Source: Brachybacterium avium
GTDB lineage: Bacteria > Actinomycetota > Actinomycetes > Actinomycetales > Dermabacteraceae
Length of the DNA: 64,000 nucleotides
Assembly: GCF_002216795.1 (NCBI RefSeq)
Contig: NZ_CP022316.1
Location: forward strand, 496,001-560,000
Direction of reading: 5' to 3'
This document shows, in pieces, positions 25,397-34,450 of the stretch. A program made the translations under genes and the position numbers. A model generated the notes under the pieces. That model worked only from the letters and a program-made list of their open reading frames with translations, made no database searches and was not told where the DNA came from. Each line of letters opens with the position of its first letter. Within the stretch, counting starts at the first letter, position 1.

Positions 25397-25822
25397 GTGT
25401 CCGACCCGACCACCACTCGCCGTCCCGTCTACCGTCCCGACGGCTTCGGAACCCCTGCGTCCCGGGACTCCGACCCCATGACCGTCCTGCCCCTGACCGA
25501 GCAGGCGCCCGCCCCGAACCCGCAGCGTCCCCGCCCTGCCGTGAAGCGACTCCTGCAGGGCGACGGCGCCAACCTCATCGCCTTCACCTTCGCTCCCGGA
25601 CAGAACCTGCCCGACCACACGGCGGCGCACCCCATCATCGTGCAGTGCGTGTCCGGGACGCTGGACTTCAGCTCGGGTGGCGACACCGAACGGCTCCGCC
25701 CCGGCACCGTCATCCATCTGCGGGAGGGCGTCATGCACCGGGTGGACTGCCCGGCCGACGCTGCGGAGGAGGCCAGCGTGCTGCTGCTGACCATGCTCAC
25801 CGGCGAACGGCACCAGGGGTAG
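25397..25822 (+). CDS. Cupin-domain protein
   Basis: 141 aa from GTG 25397 (AAGAGAAG upstream). Single cupin barrel: LPDHTAAHPIIVQCVSG, then LRPGTVIHLREGVMHRV. Metal-ligand His residues are present in the first (DHTAAH) and second (MHRV) motifs. The N-terminal 40 residues are disordered. Likely a small metal-binding sensor or enzyme partner of the methyltransferase; no reaction can be assigned. Confidence 0.8.
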   Translation: MSDPTTTRRPVYRPDGFGTPASRDSDPMTVLPLTEQAPAPNPQRPRPAVKRLLQGDGANLIAFTFAPGQNLPDHTAAHPIIVQCVSGTLDFSSGGDTERLRPGTVIHLREGVMHRVDCPADAAEEASVLLLTMLTGERHQG

Positions 25823-25878
25823 CAGCCGCTGCGCGTGCTCGCCGCGCGGCCAGAGCTCACGGTCTGCCCGTGGTCGCC

Positions 25879-27105
25879 CTACGCGGGCCGCGCGTCCGCG
25901 ACGATCCGCCTCAGATCTCGATCGCTGACCTGCTCCCCGGCGTGGATGAGCGGTGTCACCGCGTCGGGCACGCCCTTGAGCCCCATGTTCATCGCCGCGG
26001 TGATCTGTCCATCACGCATCCAGAACGCGACGAACCGGCGCGCCTCCGTGTCGCCGTGCACCACGAGCTCGGCGCCGGGAAGCACTGCCCCCGTGTGCTC
26101 CATCCAGACGTCGTACTGGTCGGAGAAGAAGAACGGCACCTCGTCATAGCAGACCCGCTCGCCCAGCATGCTCCGGGCCACCGCCTTGCCCTGGGTGCGC
26201 GCCGTGGCGAAGTGGTCGCGCCGTTCGTGCCGTCCTGTCCGCGGATACCAGACGGAGGCCACGTCACCGGCGGCGTACAGCCGTGGGGCGCTGGTCGCCA
26301 GCGCGCTGTCGGTGATGATGCCGTCGCCGACGGCGAGCCCCGCCGCCTCCGCGAGACCGGTGCGCGGCACGGCTCCCACGGCGATCACCACGAGATCGGC
26401 GGGAACCGTCCGTCCGTCGGTCAGCAGCACCCCGTCCACCCGTCCGGACCCGCGCAGCTCCGCGGCCTCGACAGACGAGAGGACCCGGACGCCGTGCTCG
26501 AGGTGCAGGTCCCGGTAGACCGTGGCCATCTCCGTCCCCAGCGCGCTGGCCAACGGCAGCGGGCCGCGGCTGAGCAGGGCGACGTCCTTGCCCAGCGCCG
26601 CCGCGCTCGCAGTGATCTCACAGCCGAGCAGTCCGGCACCGATGACGACGACGCGCCGGGCCGCCCGGAGTTCGCTCCGCAGCCGCTCGGCCTCACCGAG
26701 GGTGCGGAGGTGGTGCACGCCGGCCAGCGGTGTCGCGCCCACAGCACCGGGCAGCGGCAGCCTTCGTGCGGCAGCCCCGGTCGCCAGGAGCGCCGCGGAG
26801 TAGCGGAGCTTCTCTCCGCCATCGAGGTGGACGGTGTCGTCGTCCGGATCCACCCGTGAGACGCGCGCCTCCAGTCGGAGATCGATCCGGTGCTCGCGAT
26901 AGAAGCCCTCGTCGTGGAGGAAGAGCGGGTGATACCCGTGGCCGCCATGAAGAAATTCCTTGGACAGCGGCACATGGTCGTAGGGCCGCTCAGCCTCGTC
27001 GCTGAGCAGCGTGAGGTCACCGTCGAATCCACGCTTTCGCAGTTCGGCGGCGGCGTGCGCACCCGCAAGACCACCACCGACGAGGACGATGTGCTCCTGC
27101 TCCAT
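25879..27105 (-). CDS. FAD-dependent NAD(P)H oxidoreductase (ferredoxin/rubredoxin reductase family)
   Basis: 408 aa. FAD motif IVLVGGGLAGAHAAAELR at the N-terminus, NAD(P) motif VVVIGAGLLGCEITASAAALG (about 145-165), second FAD motif LYAAGDVASV (about 270), and a reductase C-terminal domain with VWMEHTG. Such proteins pass electrons from NAD(P)H to ferredoxins serving P450s or dioxygenases. ATG 27105 follows GAGGAG. No ferredoxin gene adjoins it; a link to the P450 at 6.3 kb is only a guess. Confidence 0.88.
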   Translation of the reverse strand: MEQEHIVLVGGGLAGAHAAAELRKRGFDGDLTLLSDEAERPYDHVPLSKEFLHGGHGYHPLFLHDEGFYREHRIDLRLEARVSRVDPDDDTVHLDGGEKLRYSAALLATGAAARRLPLPGAVGATPLAGVHHLRTLGEAERLRSELRAARRVVVIGAGLLGCEITASAAALGKDVALLSRGPLPLASALGTEMATVYRDLHLEHGVRVLSSVEAAELRGSGRVDGVLLTDGRTVPADLVVIAVGAVPRTGLAEAAGLAVGDGIITDSALATSAPRLYAAGDVASVWYPRTGRHERRDHFATARTQGKAVARSMLGERVCYDEVPFFFSDQYDVWMEHTGAVLPGAELVVHGDTEARRFVAFWMRDGQITAAMNMGLKGVPDAVTPLIHAGEQVSDRDLRRIVADARPA

Positions 27106-27418
27106 GGGGCTCCTCCTCTGGCCACCACGCTCCCCTGCGGAAACGTCGGCGTCGGACTCTTCCTGCTGGCCAGCATACTGATCTCTCCGCACCTGCGAGG
27201 TGCGGATATCGATCGCGGACAGGGCACATCCGGGCGGCCGCCGGGTGCGCCGGGTGCGGGCACCGCCGAGGTCGACCTCTCTCGACGACTCGGTCGCGAC
27301 TGGTCATTCCACGGGACGTCCGCGGGCACGCGGACCTGCTGCGATCCCCTAGACTCGTTCCTCCCAGGAACGTCTGCGCGCGAGGGTCCTCACGGATGAC
27401 TCGCCTGAGGAGGTCAGC
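27106..27418. promoter_or_regulatory. 313-bp divergent intergenic region with an 8-bp inverted repeat and a -10
   Basis: A perfect inverted repeat CCGCACCT-GCG-AGGTGCGG (27187-27205) lies between two divergent oxidoreductase genes, and TAGACT (27350-27355) is a plausible -10 for the plus-strand gene, leaving about 58 nt of leader. No ORF is supported here. Confidence 0.4.
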
Positions 27419-28315
27419 GTGAGGATCGCGGTCACCGGTGCCACGGGTGTGCTCGGACAGGAAGCCATCGAGGCGCTGGTCGCCGCCGGGCACGAGGTCA
27501 CCGGTATCACCCGGCGCGACTCCGGGGTGCCGATCATCGAGGGGCGCGGCGGCAGCGCGATCGTCGCCGATGTGTTCAACAACCACGATCTCGCCCGGGC
27601 CTTCCGCGGTCACGATGTCGCGATCAACACGCTCGCTCACGTCCCCGTCGGAATGGCGGGTCTGCGCCCGCTGGCATGGCGCGAGGACGACCGGCTCCAC
27701 CTCGAGGCCTCCGTGGCGATCGCGAAGGCCGCGGCACAGGCCGGGGTGCGCCGGCTCATCCAGGAGTCCACGATCTTCCTCTACCCGGACAACGGCACCG
27801 AGTGGATCAGCGAGGACCTCCCCCTGAGCGTGCGCAACCAGGCGTTCCGGCCACGGGTGAAGGAGATGCGGGCGGCGGTCGACTTCGCGACCTCGGGCCG
27901 CAGCACCGTAATCCTGCGCCTGGGGCAGCTCTTCGGCCGCGACCAGCACACCACCCACGCGCTCAAGGCCACTCGCAGCGGTGATCCGATCCTGCTGGGG
28001 AAGCCGGACTCCTACGTCACGCTGCTGCATCATTCGGATGCGGGGCGCGCGTTCGTGGCGGCGCTGCGGGCCAGCAGCGGGTTCTACAACGTCGGCGGCG
28101 AGCCGATCCTCAAGAAGCGCTGGGCGAAGGACCTCGCCACGGAGGCGGGCACCGAGCAGCCCGCGAAGTTCTATCCGGAGATCACCCAGGCGATCGTCGG
28201 CACCCGGTTGGACGTGCAGCGGCGCTCGCTGCGAGTCTCCTCGCTGCGGTTCATGTCCGAGACAGGGTGGCGGCCGACGGTGGGCCCCTCCACGCCGGGC
28301 TGGTCACGGCGCTGA
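27419..28315 (+). CDS. NAD(P)-dependent sugar-epimerase-like oxidoreductase
   Basis: 298 aa, extended-SDR/NmrA-like. Rossmann start IAVTGATGVLGQEAIEAL; ESTIFLYPDNG replaces the usual Ser-Tyr-Lys layout, so the catalytic triad is atypical. Later VILRLGQLFG and a C-terminal substrate domain. GTG 27419 follows GAGGAGGT with ideal spacing. Function unknown; possibly binding of NADP or a nucleotide sugar only. Confidence 0.82.
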   Translation: MRIAVTGATGVLGQEAIEALVAAGHEVTGITRRDSGVPIIEGRGGSAIVADVFNNHDLARAFRGHDVAINTLAHVPVGMAGLRPLAWREDDRLHLEASVAIAKAAAQAGVRRLIQESTIFLYPDNGTEWISEDLPLSVRNQAFRPRVKEMRAAVDFATSGRSTVILRLGQLFGRDQHTTHALKATRSGDPILLGKPDSYVTLLHHSDAGRAFVAALRASSGFYNVGGEPILKKRWAKDLATEAGTEQPAKFYPEITQAIVGTRLDVQRRSLRVSSLRFMSETGWRPTVGPSTPGWSRR

Positions 28316-28398
28316 GCGATGCACCCCGCAGCTGTGGAGGATCCGGCCTGGTTCCCGGCCGTGATGCTGCGCGCTGGGACCGGCGAGATGCTGCAGCG

Positions 28399-28815
28399 GT
28401 GAGCTCCCCCGCCGGCGCCCTGCCCGATGACTCCCGCTGTCCCTGCGGCAGCGGTGACACCTACGGTGCCTGCTGCGGCCCGGTGCTGCGCCGGCAGCGG
28501 CACGCCGCCACGGCCGTCGCTCTGATGCGCTCGCGGTACACCGCCTTCGCGGTGGGCGATGTCGACCACCTGCTGCGCACCTGGCATCCGCGCACCCGGC
28601 CCGAACGCGCGGAACTCACCGCCCCGCCGGCCGACGAGGTGCGCTGGCTGCGTCTGGACGTGCTCGCCACGGGTGCGGGAGGGCCCTTCGACGATGCCGG
28701 CACGGTCGAGTTCACGGCCGTGTCGCAAGGTCCTCACGGCCGCCAGGAGCAGCACGAGCTTTCGCGCTTCGTCCGGGTGGACGGCAGCTGGCTCTACGTC
28801 GACGGTGATGTCTGA
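28399..28815 (+). CDS. YchJ/UPF0225-family protein with SEC-C motif
   Basis: 138 aa from GTG 28399. N-terminal SEC-C-type zinc motif CPCGSGDTYGACCG, then LMRSRYTAFAVGDVDHLLRTWHP, the hallmark of YchJ, and an NTF2-like C-terminal domain ending FVRVDGSWLYVDGD. Molecular role not established for the family. It starts 84 bp after the preceding oxidoreductase with no strong ribosome site. Confidence 0.85.
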   Translation: MSSPAGALPDDSRCPCGSGDTYGACCGPVLRRQRHAATAVALMRSRYTAFAVGDVDHLLRTWHPRTRPERAELTAPPADEVRWLRLDVLATGAGGPFDDAGTVEFTAVSQGPHGRQEQHELSRFVRVDGSWLYVDGDV

Positions 28816-28887
28816 GGCGGCTCAGCGCCAGTGCTGAGCCGTCGGCCCCGCGACGGGCTGCGGCTCTGCGGGAGTGCCGGCACAGCA

Positions 28888-28921
28888 CTCGGCGCCGGCC
28901 ACACGCGTGGCCGGCGCCGAG
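28888..28921. terminator. Strong bidirectional terminator hairpin
   Basis: A 15-bp perfect stem (28888-28902 with 28907-28921) and an ACGC loop, between the convergent YchJ and DUF3618 genes. No long T-run on either side. Confidence 0.65.
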
Positions 28922-28952
28922 GAGCGCGACCGGGGCGGAGCGCCTGCGGAGG

Positions 28953-29345
28953 TCAGTCCTTCGCGGTGCGGGCCTTCTCCTTCGCCCGGTGCTTCACCGC
29001 CGCGGCCTTCTCGGCCGCGGCCTTGTTCGCGTCCTTCACCGACTTCTTCGCGCTCTTCACGGACTTCTCGTCCCCTCCGGACAGGGCCATCGCCGCGGCG
29101 ATGCCCGCACCGATCAGGACCACGCCGACGACGCCGCCTGCGATCGCCACCGGGAGCGTCGCAGGGGTCTTCTCGTCACCGGCCGCGGAAAAACCCTTCA
29201 CCGCTCCGACGAGCTCGTTCTTCCAGCGCGTCACCGCGTTCACGGGATGAACGCGGTCGATCAGCTCGTCGATGTCCGATGCGAGGTTGTCCTGTCGGCG
29301 ATAGGCCTCGCTGCGCATGTCGTCCAGGCTCTTCTTTGTGGCCAC
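28953..29345 (-). CDS. DUF3618-type membrane protein
   Basis: About 130 aa. N-terminal DUF3618-like stretch (YRRQDNLASDIDELIDRVHP), one membrane helix (about 68-90, AIAGGVVGVVLIGAGIAAAMAL) and a Lys/Ala-rich tail (KSVKSAKKSVKDANKAAAEK) that may touch DNA or the envelope. Two tandem GTG codons; the second (29345) has better spacing to GGAGG. Function unknown. Confidence 0.8.
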   Translation of the reverse strand: MATKKSLDDMRSEAYRRQDNLASDIDELIDRVHPVNAVTRWKNELVGAVKGFSAAGDEKTPATLPVAIAGGVVGVVLIGAGIAAAMALSGGDEKSVKSAKKSVKDANKAAAEKAAAVKHRAKEKARTAKD

Positions 29346-29431
29346 CACTGCCTCCGGGGGTCGTCAGGGCTTGCTGTTGCAGATCGTATCGCGGTCAGCG
29401 GGGTGCGAGGCCCCGTTGCGCCGGGTGCGGG

Positions 29432-30187
29432 TCAGTTCGCGGTGCGGGCGCGGAAGTCCTCGGCCCCGCCGACCAGCTCGATGTGGCCGGTCTCGACATC
29501 GGCCGCGGCCATCGCAGCGACCTCCGCGGCGAACTCCTCGGCGGAGTAGAGCTTGCCGGCGGCCTCCCGGCGGGCCTCGAGGGCACCGGGACGGGCACGG
29601 TTGAGCAGGGTCGCGGTGACGGTGCCCTCGATCATGTCGCCGGAGACGACCACGAAGGAGACGCCCTTGTCCGACATCTCCCCCAGCCGCTGCGTCAGCG
29701 CGGTCTCGCCGGCCCGCTTCGACCTCGCGACCTGCTCGTACTCCGGCATGGTCTCGACCTCGTCGATGAAGTGCGCCTGGTGGCTGGTCACGAAGACCAC
29801 GCGGCCGCCCGTGGAGAGGTGCTCGAGACCGGCGGAGAGGGCATCGACCTGGGCGTCGCGGTTCAGGCGCATCGCGTAGTCCTCGCCGAGGTCGGCCTCC
29901 ATGCCGCCGGAGGCGTTCAGGACCAGCAGATCCAGGGAGCCGAAGGTGTCGACCGCGGTCTGCATGAGCGTGCTGACGCCTTCAGTGCTGGTCAGATCTG
30001 CGCCGACGGCGACGGCTCTGCCTCCGGCGGCCTCGATCTCCGCGACCACCTTGTTCGCCCGCGGCGCCTTCTGGCGATAGTTGATCACGACGTTCGCGCC
30101 CTCGGCGGCGAGCAGCTTCGCGGTGGCGGCGCCGACTCCTCGGGACGAACCGGTGACGACAGCGGTCTTGCCTGCGAGGGCGCTCAT
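29432..30187 (-). CDS. SDR-family oxidoreductase lacking the catalytic tyrosine
   Basis: 251 aa. NAD(P) motif VTGSSRGVGAATA (11-23), NASGG, and VFVTSHQAHF with the active-site Ser. At the YxxxK position the sequence is V154-A-R-S-K158; the nearest Tyr is Tyr150, one turn earlier (PEYEQVARSK). Catalysis may therefore use another residue or be absent. I recall similar PEYE-VA-SKRAGE proteins in other Actinobacteria, so this is probably a conserved subgroup. Confidence 0.88.
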   Translation of the reverse strand: MSALAGKTAVVTGSSRGVGAATAKLLAAEGANVVINYRQKAPRANKVVAEIEAAGGRAVAVGADLTSTEGVSTLMQTAVDTFGSLDLLVLNASGGMEADLGEDYAMRLNRDAQVDALSAGLEHLSTGGRVVFVTSHQAHFIDEVETMPEYEQVARSKRAGETALTQRLGEMSDKGVSFVVVSGDMIEGTVTATLLNRARPGALEARREAAGKLYSAEEFAAEVAAMAAADVETGHIELVGGAEDFRARTAN

Positions 30188-30269
30188 GGATGCTCCTTGG
30201 GGATTGAGATCTGGAAGACCCTCCGAGCCTACCGGAGCATGCCTGCCGGGCCATTACCCTGGTGGGGCG

Positions 30270-30350
<81 letters not shown>

Positions 30351-30881
30351 CGAGACGAGCCGCGCCGTCGCCCGGGGCGGAGACATGGATCTCAGGCGGT
30401 GGCGGGACCGGTCGGGGCCTCGACGGAGGTGCGGTGGCGGCATATCTCGCCCGTCGATGACGAGGCGCAGATCTCCGTGAGCACACCGCTCCGGCACAGC
30501 CTGGCGCAGACCGCGGCTCGAGCGTTTTTTCTGTGGTTTCAGCATTGTCGGAATTCTTCACCCGCATGAAGAGGAGAATTTGTTCGATGGCGGCGCAGCA
30601 TTCTCCGGAGCGCGGCGGATCCATGGGTGAGGACTTCCGCCGCAGCGCCGCCGACGGTGCCCTGCCACCGGAGACATGCCTGGGCCGGGCCATCCCCTGC
30701 CCCGCCCCCACGATGCCGTCCGGCCCACCGGGCGCGACTGACCCGGCCTGCCCCGCATCCCACCCTCCTCTGCGCAGACCGTCGGAGTCGAGGAGCATCA
30801 ATAAGATCCGGCCCTTCTCGGAATTGCTCAGGATATGATCGAATGAAATTCGAGTCGATCCGGCGGAATAAGGGGTTCAGA
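30351..30881. other. About 530 bp between tRNA-Leu and the lipoprotein gene
   Basis: The last 300 bp are less GC-rich than the surroundings, with a T6 run (30526-30531) behind a CTCGAG palindrome that could end the tRNA transcript. An 83-codon frame from 30588 is weak and not accepted. Confidence 0.35.
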
Positions 30882-31472
30882 ATGGTTCGCACAGTCATCT
30901 CGCAGGGAAGCAGACGGCACGTCACTGCGATCGCACTGGCCGCCGCTGCCGCGTGCGTGCTGGCCGCTTGCGCCTCGGAGGGCGCGCCGCAGCTCGACGA
31001 GGCGGGCTCCACGCCGGCCGGCTCAGCGCAGGAGGCGAACGAGGCGACCCCGGAACCGGAGGAGGAACCACCTGCCGAGGCGGCCGACGAGCACTCGCAG
31101 GAAGAGACCTGCGATTGGGATTCTCCGAAAATCTCCGGTGCCGCCGAACCTACGGACGCCCAGGATGGCGAGCTCACCGAAGTGCTGGTCGGAGCGTGGC
31201 AGCACACTCACACCGATGAGGGGTCAGGTTTCGAGGAGGTGACCAACGATCACAGATTCGTCTTCCCCGCACCGGATCGCATGCTCTATTGCCAGGACGT
31301 GCCCGGCGCCACGGAGAACAAGGAGAATGCCACGGATGTCGTCCTGAACGACACGAGGATCGAGTGGGGCGGCGGAGAGTACGGATATACCGTGCTGGCG
31401 TGGGAGGCCGACACGATGGTGTGGGAGAACCCGGTGGGCGGCGGGTACCTCTACCTGTTGCAGCGTCGATGA
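30882..31472 (+). CDS. Putative lipoprotein
   Basis: 196 aa. A basic N-terminus, hydrophobic stretch (AIALAAAAACVLAAC) and lipobox LAAC with lipid-attachment Cys30. Then an acidic Glu/Pro/Ala-rich linker (about 40-75) and a C-terminal domain with two Cys (CDWDSP, LYCQD) that could form a disulphide. ATG 30882 follows AAGGGG; an upstream ATG at 30843 is possible. No family recognised. The lower GC of the gene hints at a different origin or relaxed constraint. Confidence 0.7.
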   Translation: MVRTVISQGSRRHVTAIALAAAAACVLAACASEGAPQLDEAGSTPAGSAQEANEATPEPEEEPPAEAADEHSQEETCDWDSPKISGAAEPTDAQDGELTEVLVGAWQHTHTDEGSGFEEVTNDHRFVFPAPDRMLYCQDVPGATENKENATDVVLNDTRIEWGGGEYGYTVLAWEADTMVWENPVGGGYLYLLQRR

Positions 31473-31732
31473 CCCGCCCCTCCTCAGGCCGCTGATCGAG
31501 CGGCAGCAGCCCGATCGGCTCGGCGACGGGCGCGCCCCGGCGCAGGGTGCCGTTCGGATCGCAGACCGGCACCCGAGCGGTGAACCTCGGTGCGGGGCGC
31601 AGATACACTGACGCCAGCCGAGTCCTCACCGGGGGCGGGTCCACGAGGGACCACCGCCCCCACGGCCGAGAACGAGGATGCAGTTCTCTCCCGGTCGGGA
31701 CCCGCATCATCCCTGCGACCAGGAGACGCTCC

Positions 31733-32415
31733 ATGACCTTGTTCGGACTGGTCCGTCACGGACAGACGGACTTCAACCTGCGGAACCTCTTCCAGGGCTC
31801 CTCGGACATCCCCTTGAACGAGACCGGCATCGCCCAGGCGCACGGCGCCTTCGCCGGTCTGCCGGTCGTGGACTGGGACGTGGTGGTCTCCTCACCGCTG
31901 CAGCGGGCGGAGCAGACCGCACGCATCATCGGCAAGGACCACGGCATCCCGTTCGGGGGACGGAGGACCGCCTGCGGGAGATCGACTGGGGTGAGGCCGA
32001 GGGGCGCCCCGCTGCCGAGATGGAGCGGCTGTACCCCGAGCGCGACTTCCCCGGCGTCGAGGACACCCAGCAGGTCGCCGATCGAGGATTCGATGGGCTG
32101 GAGGCTCTCGAGCAGCGCTATCGCGGCCAGAAGGTCCTGGTGGTCGCGCACGGCACGCTGATCCGTTTCCTGCTGTCCGGGATCATGGAGCAGCCGCTGC
32201 CCTCGATCCCGAACGCGACCCTGTCGCTGGTCGAGCTCGAGGGCACCACCTGGTCCGTGTCGATGATCGCCGGACAGGAGGTGCAGAATCGGGTCACGAT
32301 GGACTCCCGTGACCAGAACCCCCGCTTCTTCGTGGAGAAGGGGGCGCTGACGCCGTTGGATCTGCGCAGCACGCAGGGGTCCGCATCCGCCGACGCCGAG
32401 GAGGGCGCCCGATGA
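31733..32415 (+). CDS. Histidine phosphatase (phosphoglycerate mutase-like), frameshifted
   Basis: The N-terminal RHG motif VRHGQTDFN and PLNETG are in one frame up to HGIPFG; the rest (TEDRLREIDWGEAEG, LVVAHGT with the second catalytic His, then about 85 residues) is in the -1 frame. The switch is in the G5 run 31955-31959; one extra G restores a continuous protein of about 227 aa. SD AGGAGA precedes ATG 31733. The last four bases overlap the Nudix gene. Either a sequencing homopolymer error or a real inactivating deletion; the conserved second half argues for the former. Confidence 0.8.
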
Positions 32416-32954
32416 ACAGCCGCACCGCCGTGGACTCCGAGGGCTCGTGGTTCGAGCCCGAGCAGGTGACCGAACTGCGTCGGCGCCTGCCGATCCCCTA
32501 CGTGGACATCGTCCCGGTGCGCACCGACGTGGACGGCTCCGTGGAGGAGGTCGGCCTGCTGCTGCGCGCCTCCGGCGCCGGGCGGATCGTGCGCGCGATC
32601 GTCTCCGGCAGGGTGCTGATCCACGAGTCGATCCGCGAAGCGATCGCCCGGCACATCGACAAGGACCTGGGGCCGATGGCGATGCCGCGGATCCCGGTCT
32701 CCCCGGTGCCCTTCACCGTCGCCGAGTACTTCCCCACTCCGGCCGTCTCCCCGTTCCACGATCCGCGCCAGCATGCGATCTCGCTGGCCTACGTGGTGCC
32801 GATCGACGGGGAGACGGCCCCGCAGGAGGATGCGCTGGAGCTGACCTGGTTCGGCATCGACGAGCTGCTGGCGGAGTCCTCACCGCTGACCGAGATGGAG
32901 GGCGGCCGGGACCTGCTGGTCCGCCGGGCCCTCGCCCACGTCGGCGCCGTCTGA
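32412..32954 (+). CDS. DUF4916 Nudix-like protein with degenerate Nudix box
   Basis: 180 aa. Overall Nudix fold with YVDIVPVRTDVDGSVEEVGLL at the N-terminus. The box region GRVLIHESIREAIARHIDKDLG keeps the G-x5-E spacing, but the catalytic REUxEE is replaced by RHIDKD, so pyrophosphohydrolase activity is doubtful. ATG overlaps the phosphatase stop (ATGA). Co-translation with a phosphatase suggests a shared small-molecule substrate. Confidence 0.8.
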   Translation: MNSRTAVDSEGSWFEPEQVTELRRRLPIPYVDIVPVRTDVDGSVEEVGLLLRASGAGRIVRAIVSGRVLIHESIREAIARHIDKDLGPMAMPRIPVSPVPFTVAEYFPTPAVSPFHDPRQHAISLAYVVPIDGETAPQEDALELTWFGIDELLAESSPLTEMEGGRDLLVRRALAHVGAV

Positions 32955-33003
32955 GCAGCCGCCGGGGCCGCTGCTCGCGGCGGCCCCGGCGGCTGCGAGG
33001 TGG

Positions 33004-33651
33004 TCAGCCCGCGGCGCCCAGCAGCTGCGCCACGTGCCCGGCGAGTGCCCGGAACGCCGTGCCGCGATGGGAGATCGCGTCCTTCTGCGCGGGGCTGAGC
33101 TCCGCCGCAGAGCAGCTCTCCCCCTCGGGCTGGAACAGCGGGTCGTAGCCGAAGCCACCGGTGCCGTGGCGCTCCCGCAGCAGCACCCCCACCATCTCTC
33201 CGCGCTCCACCGTCTCGGCGCCGTCGGGAGCGACCAGCGCCGCCGCGCACACGAAGCGCGCGGTGCGGTGGGCATCCGGCACGTCGCCGAGCTGGGCCAG
33301 CAGCAGATCGTTGTTCGCCTCATCGTCGCCGTGCCTGCCGCTCCATCGTGCGGAGAAGATCCCGGGAGCACCGCCCAGCACGTCGACGGAGAGGCCGGAG
33401 TCATCGGCGACGGCGAGCAGCCCGGTGGCCGCCGCGGCCGACCGTGCCTTCAGCAGCGCATTGCCCTCGAAGGTGACGGCGTCCTCGACCACATCGGGCA
33501 GGGCGATCCCGGCCGAGGAGATGATCTGCTCAGGCGCCAGGCCGGGCACCGCCGCAGTGAGGATCCGGCGCAGCTCGGCCAGCTTCTTGGCATTGTGCGA
33601 GGCCAGGATCACCGTCGCCCCGGCCGGCACCGCCGCCTGGGCCGCGCTCAT
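33004..33651 (-). CDS. rdgB: Non-canonical purine NTP pyrophosphatase (RdgB/HAM1)
   Basis: 215 aa. Signature [13 protein letters not shown] near the N-terminus, [22 protein letters not shown] and [10 protein letters not shown], then [11 protein letters not shown] at the end. It hydrolyses dITP/XTP to monophosphates, keeping damaged purines out of DNA and RNA. The start ATG overlaps the rph stop (33648-33651), the conserved order rph-rdgB. Confidence 0.95.
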   Translation of the reverse strand: MSAAQAAVPAGATVILASHNAKKLAELRRILTAAVPGLAPEQIISSAGIALPDVVEDAVTFEGNALLKARSAAAATGLLAVADDSGLSVDVLGGAPGIFSARWSGRHGDDEANNDLLLAQLGDVPDAHRTARFVCAAALVAPDGAETVERGEMVGVLLRERHGTGGFGYDPLFQPEGESCSAAELSPAQKDAISHRGTAFRALAGHVAQLLGAAG

Positions 33652-34406
33652 CGCTGCTCGGCGAGGACGTCGCGCTGGATCTGCGCGAGCTCCGCGCAGC
33701 CGCCGGTGGCCAGGTCCAGCAGGGCCCCCAGCTCGGTGCGATCGAAGGGGGCGCCCTCTGCGGTGCCCTGCACCTCGACGAAGGAGCCGGAGCCGGTGAC
33801 CACGACGTTCATATCGGTCTGGGCCTGGACGTCCTCGCGGTACTCGAGGTCCAGCAGCGGCCGGCCCTCGAGGATGCCGACGCTGATGGCGCTCACCGAG
33901 TCGGTGAGCACCTGCGAGGCGGCTGGCAGCGAGGTGTGCTGCTTGCCCCAGCTGATCGCGTCGGCGAGCGCCACGTAGGCGCCCGTGATCGCGGCGGTGC
34001 GGGTGCCGCCGTCGGCCTGCAGCACGTCGCAGTCGAGCTGGATCGTGTTCTCGCCCAGCGCGTCGAGGTCGATGACCGCACGCAGCGAGCGACCGATCAG
34101 TCGGGAGATCTCGTGGGTGCGCCCGCCGATCTTCCCCTTGACCGATTCGCGCGGGGAGCGGGTGTTGGTGGCGCGCGGGAGCATCGCGTACTCCGCGGTG
34201 ACCCAGCCGGAGCCGGTGCCCTGCTTCCAGCGCGGCACCCCCGCCGTGAAGGAGGCCGCGCACAGCACGCGGGTGCGGCCGAACTCGATCAGTGCACTGC
34301 CCTCGGCCTGATCGAGCCAGCCGCGGATGATGCGCACCTCGCGCAGTTGGTCGGGGGTGCGGCCATCGATGCGGTCGCCGGTGGGGGTATGGGTCGAAGA
34401 GCTCAT
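33648..34406 (-). CDS. rph: Ribonuclease PH
   Basis: 252 aa, full length. RNase PH core: [45 protein letters not shown] (phosphate/RNA site) and [23 protein letters not shown] end region. A phosphorolytic 3'-5' exonuclease trimming tRNA 3' ends. ATG 34406 follows a GGAG stretch. It lies 44 bp after the MBL phosphodiesterase gene. Confidence 0.96.
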   Translation of the reverse strand: MSSSTHTPTGDRIDGRTPDQLREVRIIRGWLDQAEGSALIEFGRTRVLCAASFTAGVPRWKQGTGSGWVTAEYAMLPRATNTRSPRESVKGKIGGRTHEISRLIGRSLRAVIDLDALGENTIQLDCDVLQADGGTRTAAITGAYVALADAISWGKQHTSLPAASQVLTDSVSAISVGILEGRPLLDLEYREDVQAQTDMNVVVTGSGSFVEVQGTAEGAPFDRTELGALLDLATGGCAELAQIQRDVLAEQR

Positions 34407-34450
34407 GGAGCTCCTTCCTCGGTCGGTCCTGACGTTCTCGGCCCGATCTC

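Noticed and set aside
30588..30838. 83-codon ORF (MAAQHSPERG) upstream of the lipoprotein
   Set aside because: Composition is Pro/Ser/Arg-rich without structure, the ribosome site is too far, and the region looks non-coding.
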